Positions 1 to 8,270 of a stretch of DNA of 56,346 nt are shown here, in pieces (the first letter of the stretch is position 1; each line of letters starts with the position of its first letter). The DNA is from Rhizobium metallidurans. Its GTDB lineage: Bacteria; Pseudomonadota; Alphaproteobacteria; Rhizobiales; Rhizobiaceae. Both the position numbers and the translations under genes were made by a program. The stretch lies in contig NZ_JACIDW010000021.1 of NCBI RefSeq assembly GCF_014196505.1, positions 1-56,346 on the forward strand. Direction: 5' to 3'. The notes under the pieces were generated by a model. It did no database searches. It saw only the letters and a program-made list of their open reading frames with translations, and was not told where the DNA came from.

Positions 1-51
1 ATCTCGAGAGCCGTCTGTTCGGGAGCAGGTTTCTTCAACATGTCCCAGTGA
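1..51 (+). CDS. 3' end of an unidentified gene cut by the window edge
   Basis: Frame 1 is open from the first base and ends at a TGA at 49-51; the last residues read GAGFFNMSQ. A rightward terminator follows 44 bases later, which fits a real gene ending here. Too little sequence is present to name the product. Confidence 0.35.
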   Translation: MSRAVCSGAGFFNMSQ

Positions 52-56
52 ATCAC

Positions 57-126
57 AAACCCCCAGCCAGAGCCAGGGGTTTGTCAGCAGTCTGAACCGG
101 CGCTCTCGCGCCGGTTTCTTTTTTTG
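57..126 (+). terminator. Rightward Rho-independent terminator, two hairpins
   Basis: A first hairpin pairs AAACCCC (57-63) with GGGGTTT (76-82). A second, stronger one pairs AACCGGCGC (95-103) with GCGCCGGTT (108-116) around a TCTC loop and runs into a T-rich tail (117-125). The T tract is on the plus strand, so it ends the transcript entering from the left edge. It may also insulate that transcript from the convergent uppP. Confidence 0.8.
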
Positions 127-150
127 ATCGAGAGCGTTGGCTCTCTCCGA

Positions 151-948
151 TCAGGCGATCATACCCATCGATGCCATGCCCAGAAGAATGGCGCCGAGAA
201 TGATGCGGTAGATCGCGAAGGCCGTGAACTTGTTGCTCTGGATATAGGAGAGCAACCATTTGACGGCGACGAAGGCAACGATCGTCGACACGACGAAGGC
301 AATGCCGAGAGCGGTCCAGTCCTCATTGGCCGCGCCACCATCCCTGAATGTCTTCACCAGCTCATAGGCGCTTGCGGCGTACATCGTGGGAATGCCGACG
401 AGGAAGGCGAATTCCGTGGCCGCTGCGCGGTTGCCGGTGCCGGCCAGCATGGCGACGAAGATCGTCGAGGCGGAGCGCGAGGTGCCCGGAAACACACCGG
501 CGACGACCTGAGCGATACCAACCAGGATGGCGACCAGCCAGGTGATCTCCTTGTGCGGCGGGCGGCGGGCGGCGAGCCATTCGGCAACCATCATCCAGAT
601 ACCGCCGATGATCAGCGCCCAGGCGATCGGCGTTGCCGTGCTTGGCAGCTCGAAGCCGAGCTTCTTGACGATCAGGCCGAGGATGGCGGTGATCAGGAAG
701 GCAAGGATGAGCTTGCCGAGATAGGCGCGATTGTCCGCGTCCCGCCAGCCGAGCAGGAGCGTCATGATACGGCGCCAGTAGATGATCGTGACGGCGAGGA
801 TGGCGCCGGCCTGAATGACGATGTTGAAAAGATCAGATCGCTGGCCGAGCCATTGCTCCGCAATGATGAGGTGGCCGGTGCTTGAAATCGGTAGAAACTC
901 GGTAATGCCTTCGACTATGCCTAGGATTATCGCGTTAATGTAATCCAT
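151..948 (-). CDS. uppP: Undecaprenyl-diphosphatase (BacA/UppP family)
   Basis: Inner-membrane enzyme that dephosphorylates undecaprenyl diphosphate to regenerate the lipid carrier for peptidoglycan and other surface polymers; over-expression of the family gives bacitracin resistance. The 265-residue protein is nearly all transmembrane helices and has both signature blocks: EGITEFLPISSTGH near residues 13-26, and PGTSRSAS near 154-161. Length is typical. The ATG at 948 is preceded by GGAGA at good spacing; the TTG one codon upstream is a less likely start. Transcribed leftward, divergent from the glutathione S-transferase gene. Confidence 0.95.
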   Translation of the reverse strand: MDYINAIILGIVEGITEFLPISSTGHLIIAEQWLGQRSDLFNIVIQAGAILAVTIIYWRRIMTLLLGWRDADNRAYLGKLILAFLITAILGLIVKKLGFELPSTATPIAWALIIGGIWMMVAEWLAARRPPHKEITWLVAILVGIAQVVAGVFPGTSRSASTIFVAMLAGTGNRAAATEFAFLVGIPTMYAASAYELVKTFRDGGAANEDWTALGIAFVVSTIVAFVAVKWLLSYIQSNKFTAFAIYRIILGAILLGMASMGMIA

Positions 949-1228
949 CAATTGTCTCCGCTTTGGGTTCGGTCGGACGTGAATTGCACTGTGTCGCCGG
1001 GAGGAACGACACTGATTTTCACCAGACGAGGATGCGACGAGAACCTCTGATCGGTTGTCGGCGATTTTTGGGCGAGGTCGATTTCCTTCGTCAGGGTTTC
1101 GGCGGCCCGACTCGCTTGTGTTGGAGGGGCCAAACTTCTATAGCTTCAACGAATGAGTCATGACTAGGGCGCTATAATCATCGCGTCCCTGCGACGTGCA
1201 CCCCAGCCATCAAAAAATCCGAGTCTCG

Positions 1229-1921
1229 ATGCCCACGCTCTATCACCACCCCATGTCATCCTCATCACGCTTCGTCCGGTTGATCCTGACGGAGTATGGC
1301 TATCAGGCAGACCTGATCGAAGAGCAGACCTGGGAGAAGCGCCGGGACTTCCTGGCGCTCAACCCGGCCGGCACGCTGCCCGTCTATGTCGACGACAGCA
1401 TGCGCGCGCTCTGCGGGTCCACCGTGATCTCCGAGTATCTCGACGAGACGCACGGCGTGTTGAAGCGCGACCGGCGGCTCCTGGCCGAGGACCCGTTCCA
1501 GCGCGCCGAAATCAGGCGTCTGACCGAGTGGTTCATGGTCAAGATGGAAACCGACGTGACCCGGCCGCTCGCCCGCGAGCGCGTCTACAAGCTGCAGATG
1601 ACGGCCGATCAGGGCGGCGGCGCGCCGGATTCGAAGATCCTGCGCACGGCGCGCGCCAATATCCGCCAGCACATGAAGTATCTGACCTGGCTTTCCGGCT
1701 CGCGCCAGTGGCTGGCCGGCGACCGGATGAGTTATGCTGATCTCGCGGCCGCCTCGTCGGTCTCCATTCTCGATTATCTCGGCGAGATCGACTGGTCGGA
1801 ATCGCCCGTCGTCAAGGAATGGTACCAGCGCATCAAGTCGCGTCCGTCGTTCCGGCCGCTGCTCACCGAGCGCGTGCGCGGCCTGACCCCTGTTTCGCAC
1901 TACGCCGACCTGGATTTCTGA
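1229..1921 (+). CDS. Glutathione S-transferase family protein
   Basis: A 230-residue cytosolic GST. It has an N-terminal thioredoxin-like half starting MPTLYHHPMSSSSRF, with serines where the catalytic Ser/Cys lies, the cis-proline segment GTLPVYVD near residue 50, and an all-helical C-terminal half. The family conjugates or reduces electrophiles with glutathione; the substrate cannot be told. The start at 1229 matches the family N-terminus better than an in-frame ATG 33 bases upstream. A TATAAT at 1173-1178 could be its -10, but no convincing -35 precedes it. queG begins 11 bases after its stop, so the two are probably cotranscribed. Confidence 0.88.
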   Translation: MPTLYHHPMSSSSRFVRLILTEYGYQADLIEEQTWEKRRDFLALNPAGTLPVYVDDSMRALCGSTVISEYLDETHGVLKRDRRLLAEDPFQRAEIRRLTEWFMVKMETDVTRPLARERVYKLQMTADQGGGAPDSKILRTARANIRQHMKYLTWLSGSRQWLAGDRMSYADLAAASSVSILDYLGEIDWSESPVVKEWYQRIKSRPSFRPLLTERVRGLTPVSHYADLDF

Positions 1922-1932
1922 CGGGGCCTCTC

Positions 1933-3093
1933 ATGCCCGAACGATCCGCGCAGACCAAGGAAGACAAACGCCGCGACACGCTGACCGCCTTCGTCAAGAC
2001 GCATGCGCAGGCGCTCGGCTTCGACCTCTGTCGGATCACCCGTCCGGACAGCATTCCCGAGGCGAAGGACCGTCTTGGCCAGTTCATCGATGCCGGCAGG
2101 CACGGGACGATGGAGTGGATGGCCGAAACGCGCGAGCGGCGCGGCGATCCGCGCGCGCTGTGGAGCGACGTGAAATCGGTCGTCGTCTTCGCGATGAATT
2201 ACGGCCCCGAGGAAGACCCGCGCGGTATTCTCGACAAGCCGGACAAGGCGGCGATCTCGGTCTATGCGCGCAACCGCGACTATCACGACATCATCAAGGG
2301 CCGCCTGAAGGAGATCGCCACGCGGTTCGCGGCGCGCGCCGGCGAGGACGTGAAGGTGTTCGTCGATACCGCGCCGGTGATGGAAAAGCCGCTGGCGGCC
2401 GCGGCCGGGCTCGGCTGGCAAGGCAAGCACACCAATCTCGTCAGCCGCGCGCACGGCTCCTGGCTGTTTCTCGGCTCGATGTTCACCACGGCCGATCTCT
2501 CGATCGATGCGCCGGAGATCGATCATTGCGGCTCGTGCCGGGCCTGCCTGGACGCCTGCCCGACGGCCGCCTTTCCATCGCCTTACCAAATCGACGCGCG
2601 ACGCTGCATCTCTTATCTGACGATCGAACACAAGGGGCCGATCGATCCCGAGATCCGGCCGCTGATCGGCAACCGCATCTATGGCTGCGACGACTGTCTG
2701 GCGGCCTGTCCGTGGAACAAGTTCGCCAGCGCCGCCTCGGAAATGAAGCTGAAGGCGCGCGAGGATCTGCGGGAGCCTGAGATCGCCGCGCTGCTTGCGC
2801 TCGACGATCCCACGTTCCGCGGCTTCTTCAGCGGCTCGCCGGTCAAGCGTATCGGCCGCGACCGCTTCGTGCGCAACGTGCTGATCGCGGCCGGCAACTC
2901 CGGCGATCGCGGACTGGTCGATGCCTGTCTCTCGCTTTCCTCCGACGCCTCGCCGGTGGTGCGCGCCATGGCGATCTGGGCGCTGTCGCGGCTGATGGAG
3001 GCTGGCGAATTCAAGCGCTTTGCGGCACAAAGGCCGCAGGATGAGTCGGACAGCGATGTGCTGAACGAGTGGAGACTGGCGGGAGCGGCGTGA
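1933..3093 (+). CDS. queG: Epoxyqueuosine reductase QueG
   Basis: Catalyses the last step of queuosine synthesis, reducing epoxyqueuosine to queuosine in the wobble position of GUN-anticodon tRNAs, using cobalamin and two [4Fe-4S] clusters. The 386-residue product has two ferredoxin-type cysteine clusters: CGSCRACLDACP from residue 199 and CDDCLAACPWN from residue 252. A HEAT-like helical C-terminus follows, as in the family. The open frame extends upstream into the GST gene, but MPERSAQTK at 1933 gives the normal length. Its TGA overlaps the next ATG by one base (TGATG), indicating translational coupling. Confidence 0.95.
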   Translation: MPERSAQTKEDKRRDTLTAFVKTHAQALGFDLCRITRPDSIPEAKDRLGQFIDAGRHGTMEWMAETRERRGDPRALWSDVKSVVVFAMNYGPEEDPRGILDKPDKAAISVYARNRDYHDIIKGRLKEIATRFAARAGEDVKVFVDTAPVMEKPLAAAAGLGWQGKHTNLVSRAHGSWLFLGSMFTTADLSIDAPEIDHCGSCRACLDACPTAAFPSPYQIDARRCISYLTIEHKGPIDPEIRPLIGNRIYGCDDCLAACPWNKFASAASEMKLKAREDLREPEIAALLALDDPTFRGFFSGSPVKRIGRDRFVRNVLIAAGNSGDRGLVDACLSLSSDASPVVRAMAIWALSRLMEAGEFKRFAAQRPQDESDSDVLNEWRLAGAA

Positions 3094-3965
3094 TGCATCT
3101 TGTGATTTTCGGTTGCGGCTATTCCGGCACCGCCATCGCCAGGGCGTTCATGGCCGACGGTTTCCGCGTGTCCGGCACCACACGCTCGCAAGAGAAGGCG
3201 GCGGCTTTGCGCGCCCAGGGCATCGAGGCCTTCGTGTTCGACGGCGAAACGCTCGACGAGACACTTGTTGATGCCATGCGCTCGGCCACGCATCTGGTAC
3301 AGTCGATCGCGCCGCGCGAGGCGGGTGATCCTGTGCTGAGGCTTGCCGGCGAGCGCATCCAGACGCTCATGCCCGCGCTTTCCTGGATCGGCTATCTCTC
3401 GACCGTCGGCGTCTATGGCGACCACAAGGGCAACTGGGTGAGCGAGGAAACGCCCTGCGTGCCGGTCTCGGGTCGCTCCAGGGAGCGGCTGGAGGCGGAG
3501 GCGGCGTGGGTCGGCATCGGCGGCAGGATCGGCATTCCCGCGGCCGTGCTGCGGCTGTCCGGCATTTACGGTCCGGGTCGCAACGCTTTCGTCAATCTGG
3601 CGCGCGGCACGGCGCGGCGGCTGATCAAGAAGGATCAGGTGTTCAACCGCATCCGCGTCGAGGATATCGGCGCCAGCGCGCGGTTCCTCTCGGACCGCAA
3701 ACTTGGCGGCATCTATAATGTCACCGACGACCGCCCCGGCCCGCCGCAGGATGTCATCGTCGAGGCGGCCCGCCTCATGGGCGTCGAGCCACCGCCGGAA
3801 CAGGCCTTCGAAACCGCCGAACTGACGCCGATGGCGCGCTCCTTCTATGGCGAGAACAAGCGCGTTTCGAACGCCAAGCTGAAGGCCTCCGGCTTCAGCT
3901 TGGCGTTCCCCACCTATCCGCAATCACTCGCGCAGTTGTTGCAGGACGAGCGCTGGCGCGGCTGA
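3093..3965 (+). CDS. NAD(P)-binding SDR / epimerase-like protein
   Basis: A 290-residue Rossmann-fold protein of the extended SDR/NAD-dependent epimerase type (YeeZ-like). The dinucleotide-binding motif GCGYSGTA lies at residues 7-14, and a segment LSGIYGPGRN sits where such proteins carry the catalytic YxxxK-adjacent region. Substrate unknown. It overlaps the queG stop by one base and is clearly cotranscribed with it. No direct role in queuosine synthesis is established; the coupling is context only. Confidence 0.8.
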   Translation: MHLVIFGCGYSGTAIARAFMADGFRVSGTTRSQEKAAALRAQGIEAFVFDGETLDETLVDAMRSATHLVQSIAPREAGDPVLRLAGERIQTLMPALSWIGYLSTVGVYGDHKGNWVSEETPCVPVSGRSRERLEAEAAWVGIGGRIGIPAAVLRLSGIYGPGRNAFVNLARGTARRLIKKDQVFNRIRVEDIGASARFLSDRKLGGIYNVTDDRPGPPQDVIVEAARLMGVEPPPEQAFETAELTPMARSFYGENKRVSNAKLKASGFSLAFPTYPQSLAQLLQDERWRG

Positions 3966-3990
3966 GGCCGCAGGTCCTTTCAGCTGTCAT

Positions 3991-4002
3991 ATCGCATGCG
4001 AT
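3991..4002. promoter_or_regulatory. 12-base palindrome ATCGCATGCGAT
   Basis: A perfect palindrome 26 bases after the epimerase stop. The identical sequence occurs at 12136-12147 before tspO, and a one-base variant (ATCGTATGCGAT) at 49372-49383 before the MarR gene. This suggests one transcription factor binds all three; binding is inferred only from the repeats. Confidence 0.45.
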
Positions 4003-4008
4003 GAATTG

Positions 4009-4023
4009 GTAGGAATTTCCTAC
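4009..4023. promoter_or_regulatory. 15-base inverted repeat GTAGGAA-T-TTCCTAC
   Basis: Perfect 7-base arms around one base, six bases after the preceding palindrome. The size and symmetry suit a dimeric regulator. No binding protein can be named. Confidence 0.35.
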
Positions 4024-4372
4024 TCGCGGCATATTTCGTTAAAATTTGGCGCGAAATTTGGGCGCAAGCCTTGGAAATTGCCCAAATGCGGCAAGAATTA
4101 TGACGCTCGCGCAAAATTATTTTCGTGATTTTTGTGATCGCGAGAGTCGCGAACGGTTGCTTGCAAAAAAAGTTCTAATTTTACTTGATTCAATTGTGCT
4201 TTTTTCATTCGAAACCGCTTGACGACGGTTCGAATCATTTCGCCGGCTCATCACATATATTTCAAAATGTAACATTCCGTGATCGGTCGGGGCACTTTTC
4301 TGCCACTTTTCGACCGGTTTAAGCCCCCGCCGCCCACAAGGCGTAGGTTTAACAGTTGAGGGACACCCCGTT

Positions 4373-4735
4373 TTGAAGAAAATCTGCCGTTCTATTATCG
4401 CCGTCACAACTATAGCAGCCTCTTCTACGATCCTTCCGATGGAAGGTTTTGCTGCAAATGGTTGCGGTGGCGCGTCGTGGTACGCACTTCACTCCAAAAC
4501 CGCTTCCGGCGAACGCATGAACCCGACCATCAATACTGCCGCGCACCGCTCGCTCGCCTTCGGCACGAAGCTGAAGGTCACCAACCGCAACAACGGCCGC
4601 AGCGTCGTCGTCCGCGTCAACGATCGCGGTCCCTTCATCCGCGGCCGCGTTCTCGATCTTTCGCGTGCCGCCGCGCAGAATATCGGCATGGTCAGCAGCG
4701 GCACAGCCAAGGTCTGCTACGAAGTGATCGGCTGA
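4373..4735 (+). CDS. Septal ring lytic transglycosylase RlpA-type (DPBB) protein
   Basis: A 120-residue exported protein: a signal peptide of about 28 residues (MKKICRSIIAVTT...GFAA), then one double-psi beta-barrel domain. The RlpA hallmarks are ASWYALHSKTASGERMN, AAHRSLAFGTKLKVTN and VVVRVNDRGPF with the catalytic-type Asp. RlpA proteins cleave peptidoglycan lacking stem peptides and act at the septum; this short form lacks the C-terminal SPOR domain, so septal targeting is unproven. The frame has no ATG at its head. It starts at TTG 4373, with GAGG 12 bases upstream, after a 407-base leader. Confidence 0.85.
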   Translation: MKKICRSIIAVTTIAASSTILPMEGFAANGCGGASWYALHSKTASGERMNPTINTAAHRSLAFGTKLKVTNRNNGRSVVVRVNDRGPFIRGRVLDLSRAAAQNIGMVSSGTAKVCYEVIG

Positions 4736-4896
4736 GCCTGAACATAAGGCACCGCTTGCTCTTGCCGCCAATCGCGGATACCACGCGGTTGAGACTTGTG
4801 TACCATCCGCTGCGTCTGTCGCGCTTCCTGCGGATCGTTCACAAGCCGCCGGCCTTTAAGGGTCCGGCATTGATCCAGGCAATAGGAGCGTTGTGA

Positions 4897-6186
4897 ATGC
4901 GATTGGGCGGTAGGCTCGAAGGGGCGATTTCGGTTCTTGAAGACATCGATGCCCGCAGACGGCCTGTCGCCGATGCCCTCAAGGACTGGGGGCTCGCGCA
5001 TCGGTTCGCCGGTTCCGGCGACCGCGCCGCGATCGGCAACATCGTCTACGACGCGCTTCGCATGCGCCTCTCGCACGCCTGGCTGATGGACGACGACAGC
5101 GCATCGGCGATCGCCCATGCCGTCATGTTCCGCCAGTGGGGCTTCACGCCCGAGACACTCGCCGCCGAGCTTGCCGATGATAAGTTCGCGCCAGCAGCAC
5201 TCTCCGTGGCAACACTTTCGGCCTTTCACTCCCGTGATCTCAAGGACGCTCCTTCCCATATTCAGGGCGATATCCCGGAGTGGGTTCAGCCCACCTTCGA
5301 AAAATCCTTCGGCGACACCTGGCTCAGGGAGGCACAGGCGCTCGCCGAGCGACCGACGCTGGATCTCCGTGCGAACATCCTGAAGGCCACCCGCGAAAAG
5401 GCCGTCAAGGCGCTCGAAAGATCAGGCGCGCAGGAGGCAAACATCGCGCGTTACGGCATCCGGATCGCCGCCGGCGAAGGAGCCTCCCGTCTTCCCAACG
5501 TGACAGCGGAGCTTTCGTTCCAAAAAGGCTGGTTCGAGGTTCAGGACGAGGGATCGCAGATCGTGGCCGACCTGGTGCTGCCGCAGGATGGCGAGCAGGT
5601 GCTCGATTACTGCGCCGGCGGCGGCGGCAAGACGCTCGCCATGTCGGCGGCGATGCACAACAAGGGCCAGGTCCACGCCTATGACGCCGACCGCAAGCGG
5701 CTGGCGCCGATCATCGAGCGGCTGAAGCGCGCGGGGACCCGCAACGTCCAGGTGCACGACAATCCGAAGGCGCTGAAGAACCTCGAGGATCGCTGCGACA
5801 AGGTGTTGGTCGACGCGCCTTGCACGGGAACCGGCACATGGCGCCGACGCCCGGATACGAAATGGCGCCTGACCGCCAAGAACCTCGACGAGCGCACCGC
5901 GCAGCAGCAGGACGCGCTGAAGCAGGCAAGCGCCTATGTGCGCCCCGGCGGCGAGCTGATCTACGTGACCTGTTCGGTGCTGCCGCAGGAAAACGAGGAT
6001 CAGGTGCGCGCGTTTACCGCCGCAAATCCCGAGTTCGAGATTTCGGGCGCGCTCGAGGGCTGGGATCAGCTCTTCGGCAAAAACAGCCCGCGCCCGCGCT
6101 CCTCGGACGGCCAGACGATCACGCTGACGCCCGCATCGACCGATACGGATGGATTCTTCTTCTGCCGGATGAAGCGCAGGGGCTGA
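4897..6186 (+). CDS. rsmB: RsmB/NOP-family 16S rRNA m5C methyltransferase
   Basis: A 429-residue SAM-dependent RNA cytosine-5 methyltransferase, of the family that makes m5C967 in 16S rRNA. It has a helical N-terminal part and a Rossmann catalytic domain with VLDYCAGGGGKT near residue 235. Two catalytic cysteines are present: DAPCTGTG (Cys309) and VTCSVLPQEN (Cys359, the usual nucleophile). Length and motifs fit the family fully. The ATG at 4897 lies 161 bases after the RlpA-like gene, with AGGAG just upstream (4885-4889). Confidence 0.92.
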   Translation: MRLGGRLEGAISVLEDIDARRRPVADALKDWGLAHRFAGSGDRAAIGNIVYDALRMRLSHAWLMDDDSASAIAHAVMFRQWGFTPETLAAELADDKFAPAALSVATLSAFHSRDLKDAPSHIQGDIPEWVQPTFEKSFGDTWLREAQALAERPTLDLRANILKATREKAVKALERSGAQEANIARYGIRIAAGEGASRLPNVTAELSFQKGWFEVQDEGSQIVADLVLPQDGEQVLDYCAGGGGKTLAMSAAMHNKGQVHAYDADRKRLAPIIERLKRAGTRNVQVHDNPKALKNLEDRCDKVLVDAPCTGTGTWRRRPDTKWRLTAKNLDERTAQQQDALKQASAYVRPGGELIYVTCSVLPQENEDQVRAFTAANPEFEISGALEGWDQLFGKNSPRPRSSDGQTITLTPASTDTDGFFFCRMKRRG

Positions 6187-6226
6187 TCGAACGACCGGGC
6201 CGGATGGCCCAGACAGCAGGCCTTGA

Positions 6227-6733
6227 TCAGTGCGGAGCCCGCAGCGGATATTGATGCCGCGGCGGGATCAGGTGATGCAGCACGGCGATCGCGATCAACA
6301 GCGCGCTGCCGAAACCGACGATCACAAACAGCATGGGCCCGCCCATATGCGAGCCGAAAGCCACCAGCGGCACGGCGCCGGCCGGCGGATGGGTGACGCG
6401 CAACATCAGCATGCCGGCGATGGTCAGCCCAACGGCGATCGCGCCGACCCACCACAGCCCCGGGAACAGGAAGACCGCCAAGCCGCCGATCAGCGCCGCC
6501 AGGAGGTAGCCGCCGATGACGTTGGCCGGCTGCGCGAGCGGGCTCTTCGGCTGACCGAAGATCAGCACGGCCGTGGCGCCGAAGGGCGCGATCAACAGCG
6601 GAATGCCTGTCAACACGGTCAACGCGCCGACCGAGGCCATGCCGATCATGGCGCCGATGCCGGATTTGAGATGGAGGTGAACGGTACCCTTCGGCTCATG
6701 GCGATGGGTGAAATGCTTGATGTGTCGGCGCAT
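6227..6733 (-). CDS. HPP family integral membrane protein
   Basis: About 168 residues with four predicted membrane helices and the signature HPPAG in the segment RVTHPPAGAVPLVAFG, which defines the HPP family. Some plant and cyanobacterial members move nitrite across membranes, but the bacterial role is mostly unknown. The His-rich N-terminus before the first helix is unusual. Start uncertain: a GTG at 6769 would add 12 residues (MHLHKHCPDRPR), whereas the ATG at 6733 gives a more usual N-terminus. It is convergent with rsmB and divergent from the iron operon. Confidence 0.85.
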   Translation of the reverse strand: MRRHIKHFTHRHEPKGTVHLHLKSGIGAMIGMASVGALTVLTGIPLLIAPFGATAVLIFGQPKSPLAQPANVIGGYLLAALIGGLAVFLFPGLWWVGAIAVGLTIAGMLMLRVTHPPAGAVPLVAFGSHMGGPMLFVIVGFGSALLIAIAVLHHLIPPRHQYPLRAPH

Positions 6734-6844
6734 GCGCGGTCGATCCGGACAATGTTTATGCAGATGCACAGTGATTACTCACATATCGCCCATTTTCCAA
6801 GCAATTCGATTTCGATTTGACGGCCTTTCGGCGGATTTCGTTTC

Positions 6845-6861
6845 CTTAAAACCATTCCAAA
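6845..6861. promoter_or_regulatory. ICE-like (Irr) box before the imelysin operon
   Basis: CTTAAAA-CCA-TTCCAAA matches the iron control element TTTAGAA-NNN-TTCTAAA at 11 of 14 defined positions. It sits 85 bases before the imelysin start, in the spacer shared with the divergent HPP gene. Irr is the haem-responsive iron regulator of rhizobia, and the downstream genes are an iron-related set. The match is imperfect, so this is a candidate site. Confidence 0.5.
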
Positions 6862-6946
6862 CTAGAGTGTTTGACACCGGTTTTCTTTTGCGCGAAGACA
6901 TTTTCGCCGGGCGTCATACGGGAGGCCCGTCACAGGAGAGGATCCC

Positions 6947-8227
6947 ATGAAACTCAACAGGAATTTCTGCGCAGCCCTGGCGCTGGCGGTGGCCCCAACC
7001 GCTTTGTCCGCCATTCCCGCTTACGCGGCACCGGACGCTGCCGCCGTTGTGAAATACTACACCGAAGTCGCCCATGCGAAGTACGAGGATTCGCTGATCA
7101 CCGCCAAGGCGCTGGACGTCGCGATCGACGCGCTCTTGAAGGATCCGACCGACAAGACGCTGCAGGCCGCCCGCGCCGCCTGGATCAAGGCCCGCATTCC
7201 CTACCTGCAGACCGAAGTCTACCGCTTCGGCAACCCGATCGTCGATGACTGGGAAGGCAAGGTCAACGCCTGGCCGCTCGACGAGGGCCTGATCGACTAT
7301 GTCGACACGTCCTACGGCACCGAGAGCGACGAGAACGCGCTTTACGTCGCCAACGTGATCGCCAACAAGACGATCAAGATCGACGGCAAGGATGTCGACG
7401 CGTCGAAGCTGACGCCCGAGTTTCTCTCCGGCACGCTGGCCAGCGCCGGCGCGGTCGACGCCAACGTGGCGACCGGCTATCACGCCATCGAATTCCTGCT
7501 CTGGGGCCAGGACCTGAACGGGACCGGCCCTGGCGCCGGCAACCGCCCGGCCACCGACTACGACCTGAAGAAGTGCACGAACGGCAATTGCGACCGCCGC
7601 GCCGAGTATCTGAAGTCGACCTCGACGCTTCTGGTCTCCGACCTGCAGGAAATGGTCGACAAGTGGACGCCCGACGGCGAGGCCACCAAGCAGGTCGAAG
7701 CCGATCCGAAGGCCGGCCTCGTCGCCATCCTGACCGGTATGGGCTCGCTCTCCTATGGTGAGCTCGCCGGCGAACGCATGAAGCTCGGCCTGATCCTGAA
7801 CGATCCCGAAGAAGAGCAGGATTGCTTCTCCGACAACACCTACAACTCGCATCTCAACGACGCCGTCGGGATCGTCACCGCCTATACGGGCAACTATACG
7901 CGCGCCGACGGCACGAAGATGAAGGGTCCGTCGCTGCACGATCTCGTCTCCGCCAAGGACAAGAAGCTCGACGCGGAAATGCAGGGCAAGCTCGACACGA
8001 CGATGAAGGCGATGGCGATCATGGCCAAGCGCGGCCAGAACGTCGAGAAGTACGACCAGATGATCGCCGAAGGCAACAAGAAGGGCAACGCCGTCGTTCA
8101 GGCCGCCATCGACGGCCTCATCGACCAGACGAAGTCGATCCAGCGCGTTATCGCCGCGCTCGATCTCGGCACGATCAAGCTGCAGGGTTCCGACAGCCTG
8201 GATAACCCTGGCGCGGTCTTCCAATAA
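6947..8227 (+). CDS. Imelysin-family periplasmic iron-regulated protein
   Basis: A 426-residue exported protein with a clear signal peptide (MKLNRNFCAALALAVAPTALS...AYA) followed by an imelysin (peptidase M75/IrpA/EfeO-type) all-helical domain. The diagnostic GxHxxE motif is intact as GYHAIE at residues 177-182; His and Glu are proposed metal ligands. Family members are iron-regulated and linked to iron uptake, though proteolysis is doubtful. The start at 6947 has AGGAGAGG just upstream. First gene of a four-gene set and the best conserved of the two imelysins here. Confidence 0.93.
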   Translation: MKLNRNFCAALALAVAPTALSAIPAYAAPDAAAVVKYYTEVAHAKYEDSLITAKALDVAIDALLKDPTDKTLQAARAAWIKARIPYLQTEVYRFGNPIVDDWEGKVNAWPLDEGLIDYVDTSYGTESDENALYVANVIANKTIKIDGKDVDASKLTPEFLSGTLASAGAVDANVATGYHAIEFLLWGQDLNGTGPGAGNRPATDYDLKKCTNGNCDRRAEYLKSTSTLLVSDLQEMVDKWTPDGEATKQVEADPKAGLVAILTGMGSLSYGELAGERMKLGLILNDPEEEQDCFSDNTYNSHLNDAVGIVTAYTGNYTRADGTKMKGPSLHDLVSAKDKKLDAEMQGKLDTTMKAMAIMAKRGQNVEKYDQMIAEGNKKGNAVVQAAIDGLIDQTKSIQRVIAALDLGTIKLQGSDSLDNPGAVFQ

Positions 8228-8235
8228 GAAAAGGC

Positions 8236-8261
8236 GGGCCGCCTCGTCATCGAGGCGGCCC
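8236..8261 (+). promoter_or_regulatory. Strong GC hairpin between imelysin and cytochrome genes
   Basis: GGGCCGCCTCG pairs perfectly with CGAGGCGGCCC around TCAT, an 11-base stem beginning 8 bases after the imelysin stop. No T tract follows, so it is not a classic terminator. It ends 10 bases before the next ATG, where no Shine-Dalgarno is visible. It could protect the upstream message or tune expression of the following gene. Confidence 0.6.
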
Positions 8262-8270
8262 GAACCCCTG

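Larger units (their letters stand above)
3966..4372. other. 407-base AT-rich intergenic region upstream of the RlpA-like gene
   Basis: No plausible gene. The stretch is much richer in A and T than its neighbours. It holds two palindromes (3991-4002 and 4009-4023), T-runs, and a nearly perfect inverted repeat at 4208-4234 (TTCGAAACCG against CGGTTCGAA) with TTGACG in its loop. I could not place a good -10 at standard spacing. The length suggests a regulated promoter or long 5' UTR for the gene at 4373. Confidence 0.5.

Noticed and set aside
963..1163. 66-codon frame between uppP and the GST gene
   Set aside because: No ribosome site, atypical composition, and it occupies the expected divergent promoter region.
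6197..6210. GGGCC-GGAT-GGCCC hairpin after rsmB as a terminator
   Set aside because: Only a five-base stem and no T tract on either strand.
6871..6876. Perfect TTGACA before the imelysin gene as a promoter -35
   Set aside because: No acceptable -10 at 16-18 bases downstream (the sequence reads GAAGAC), so a promoter call was not made.
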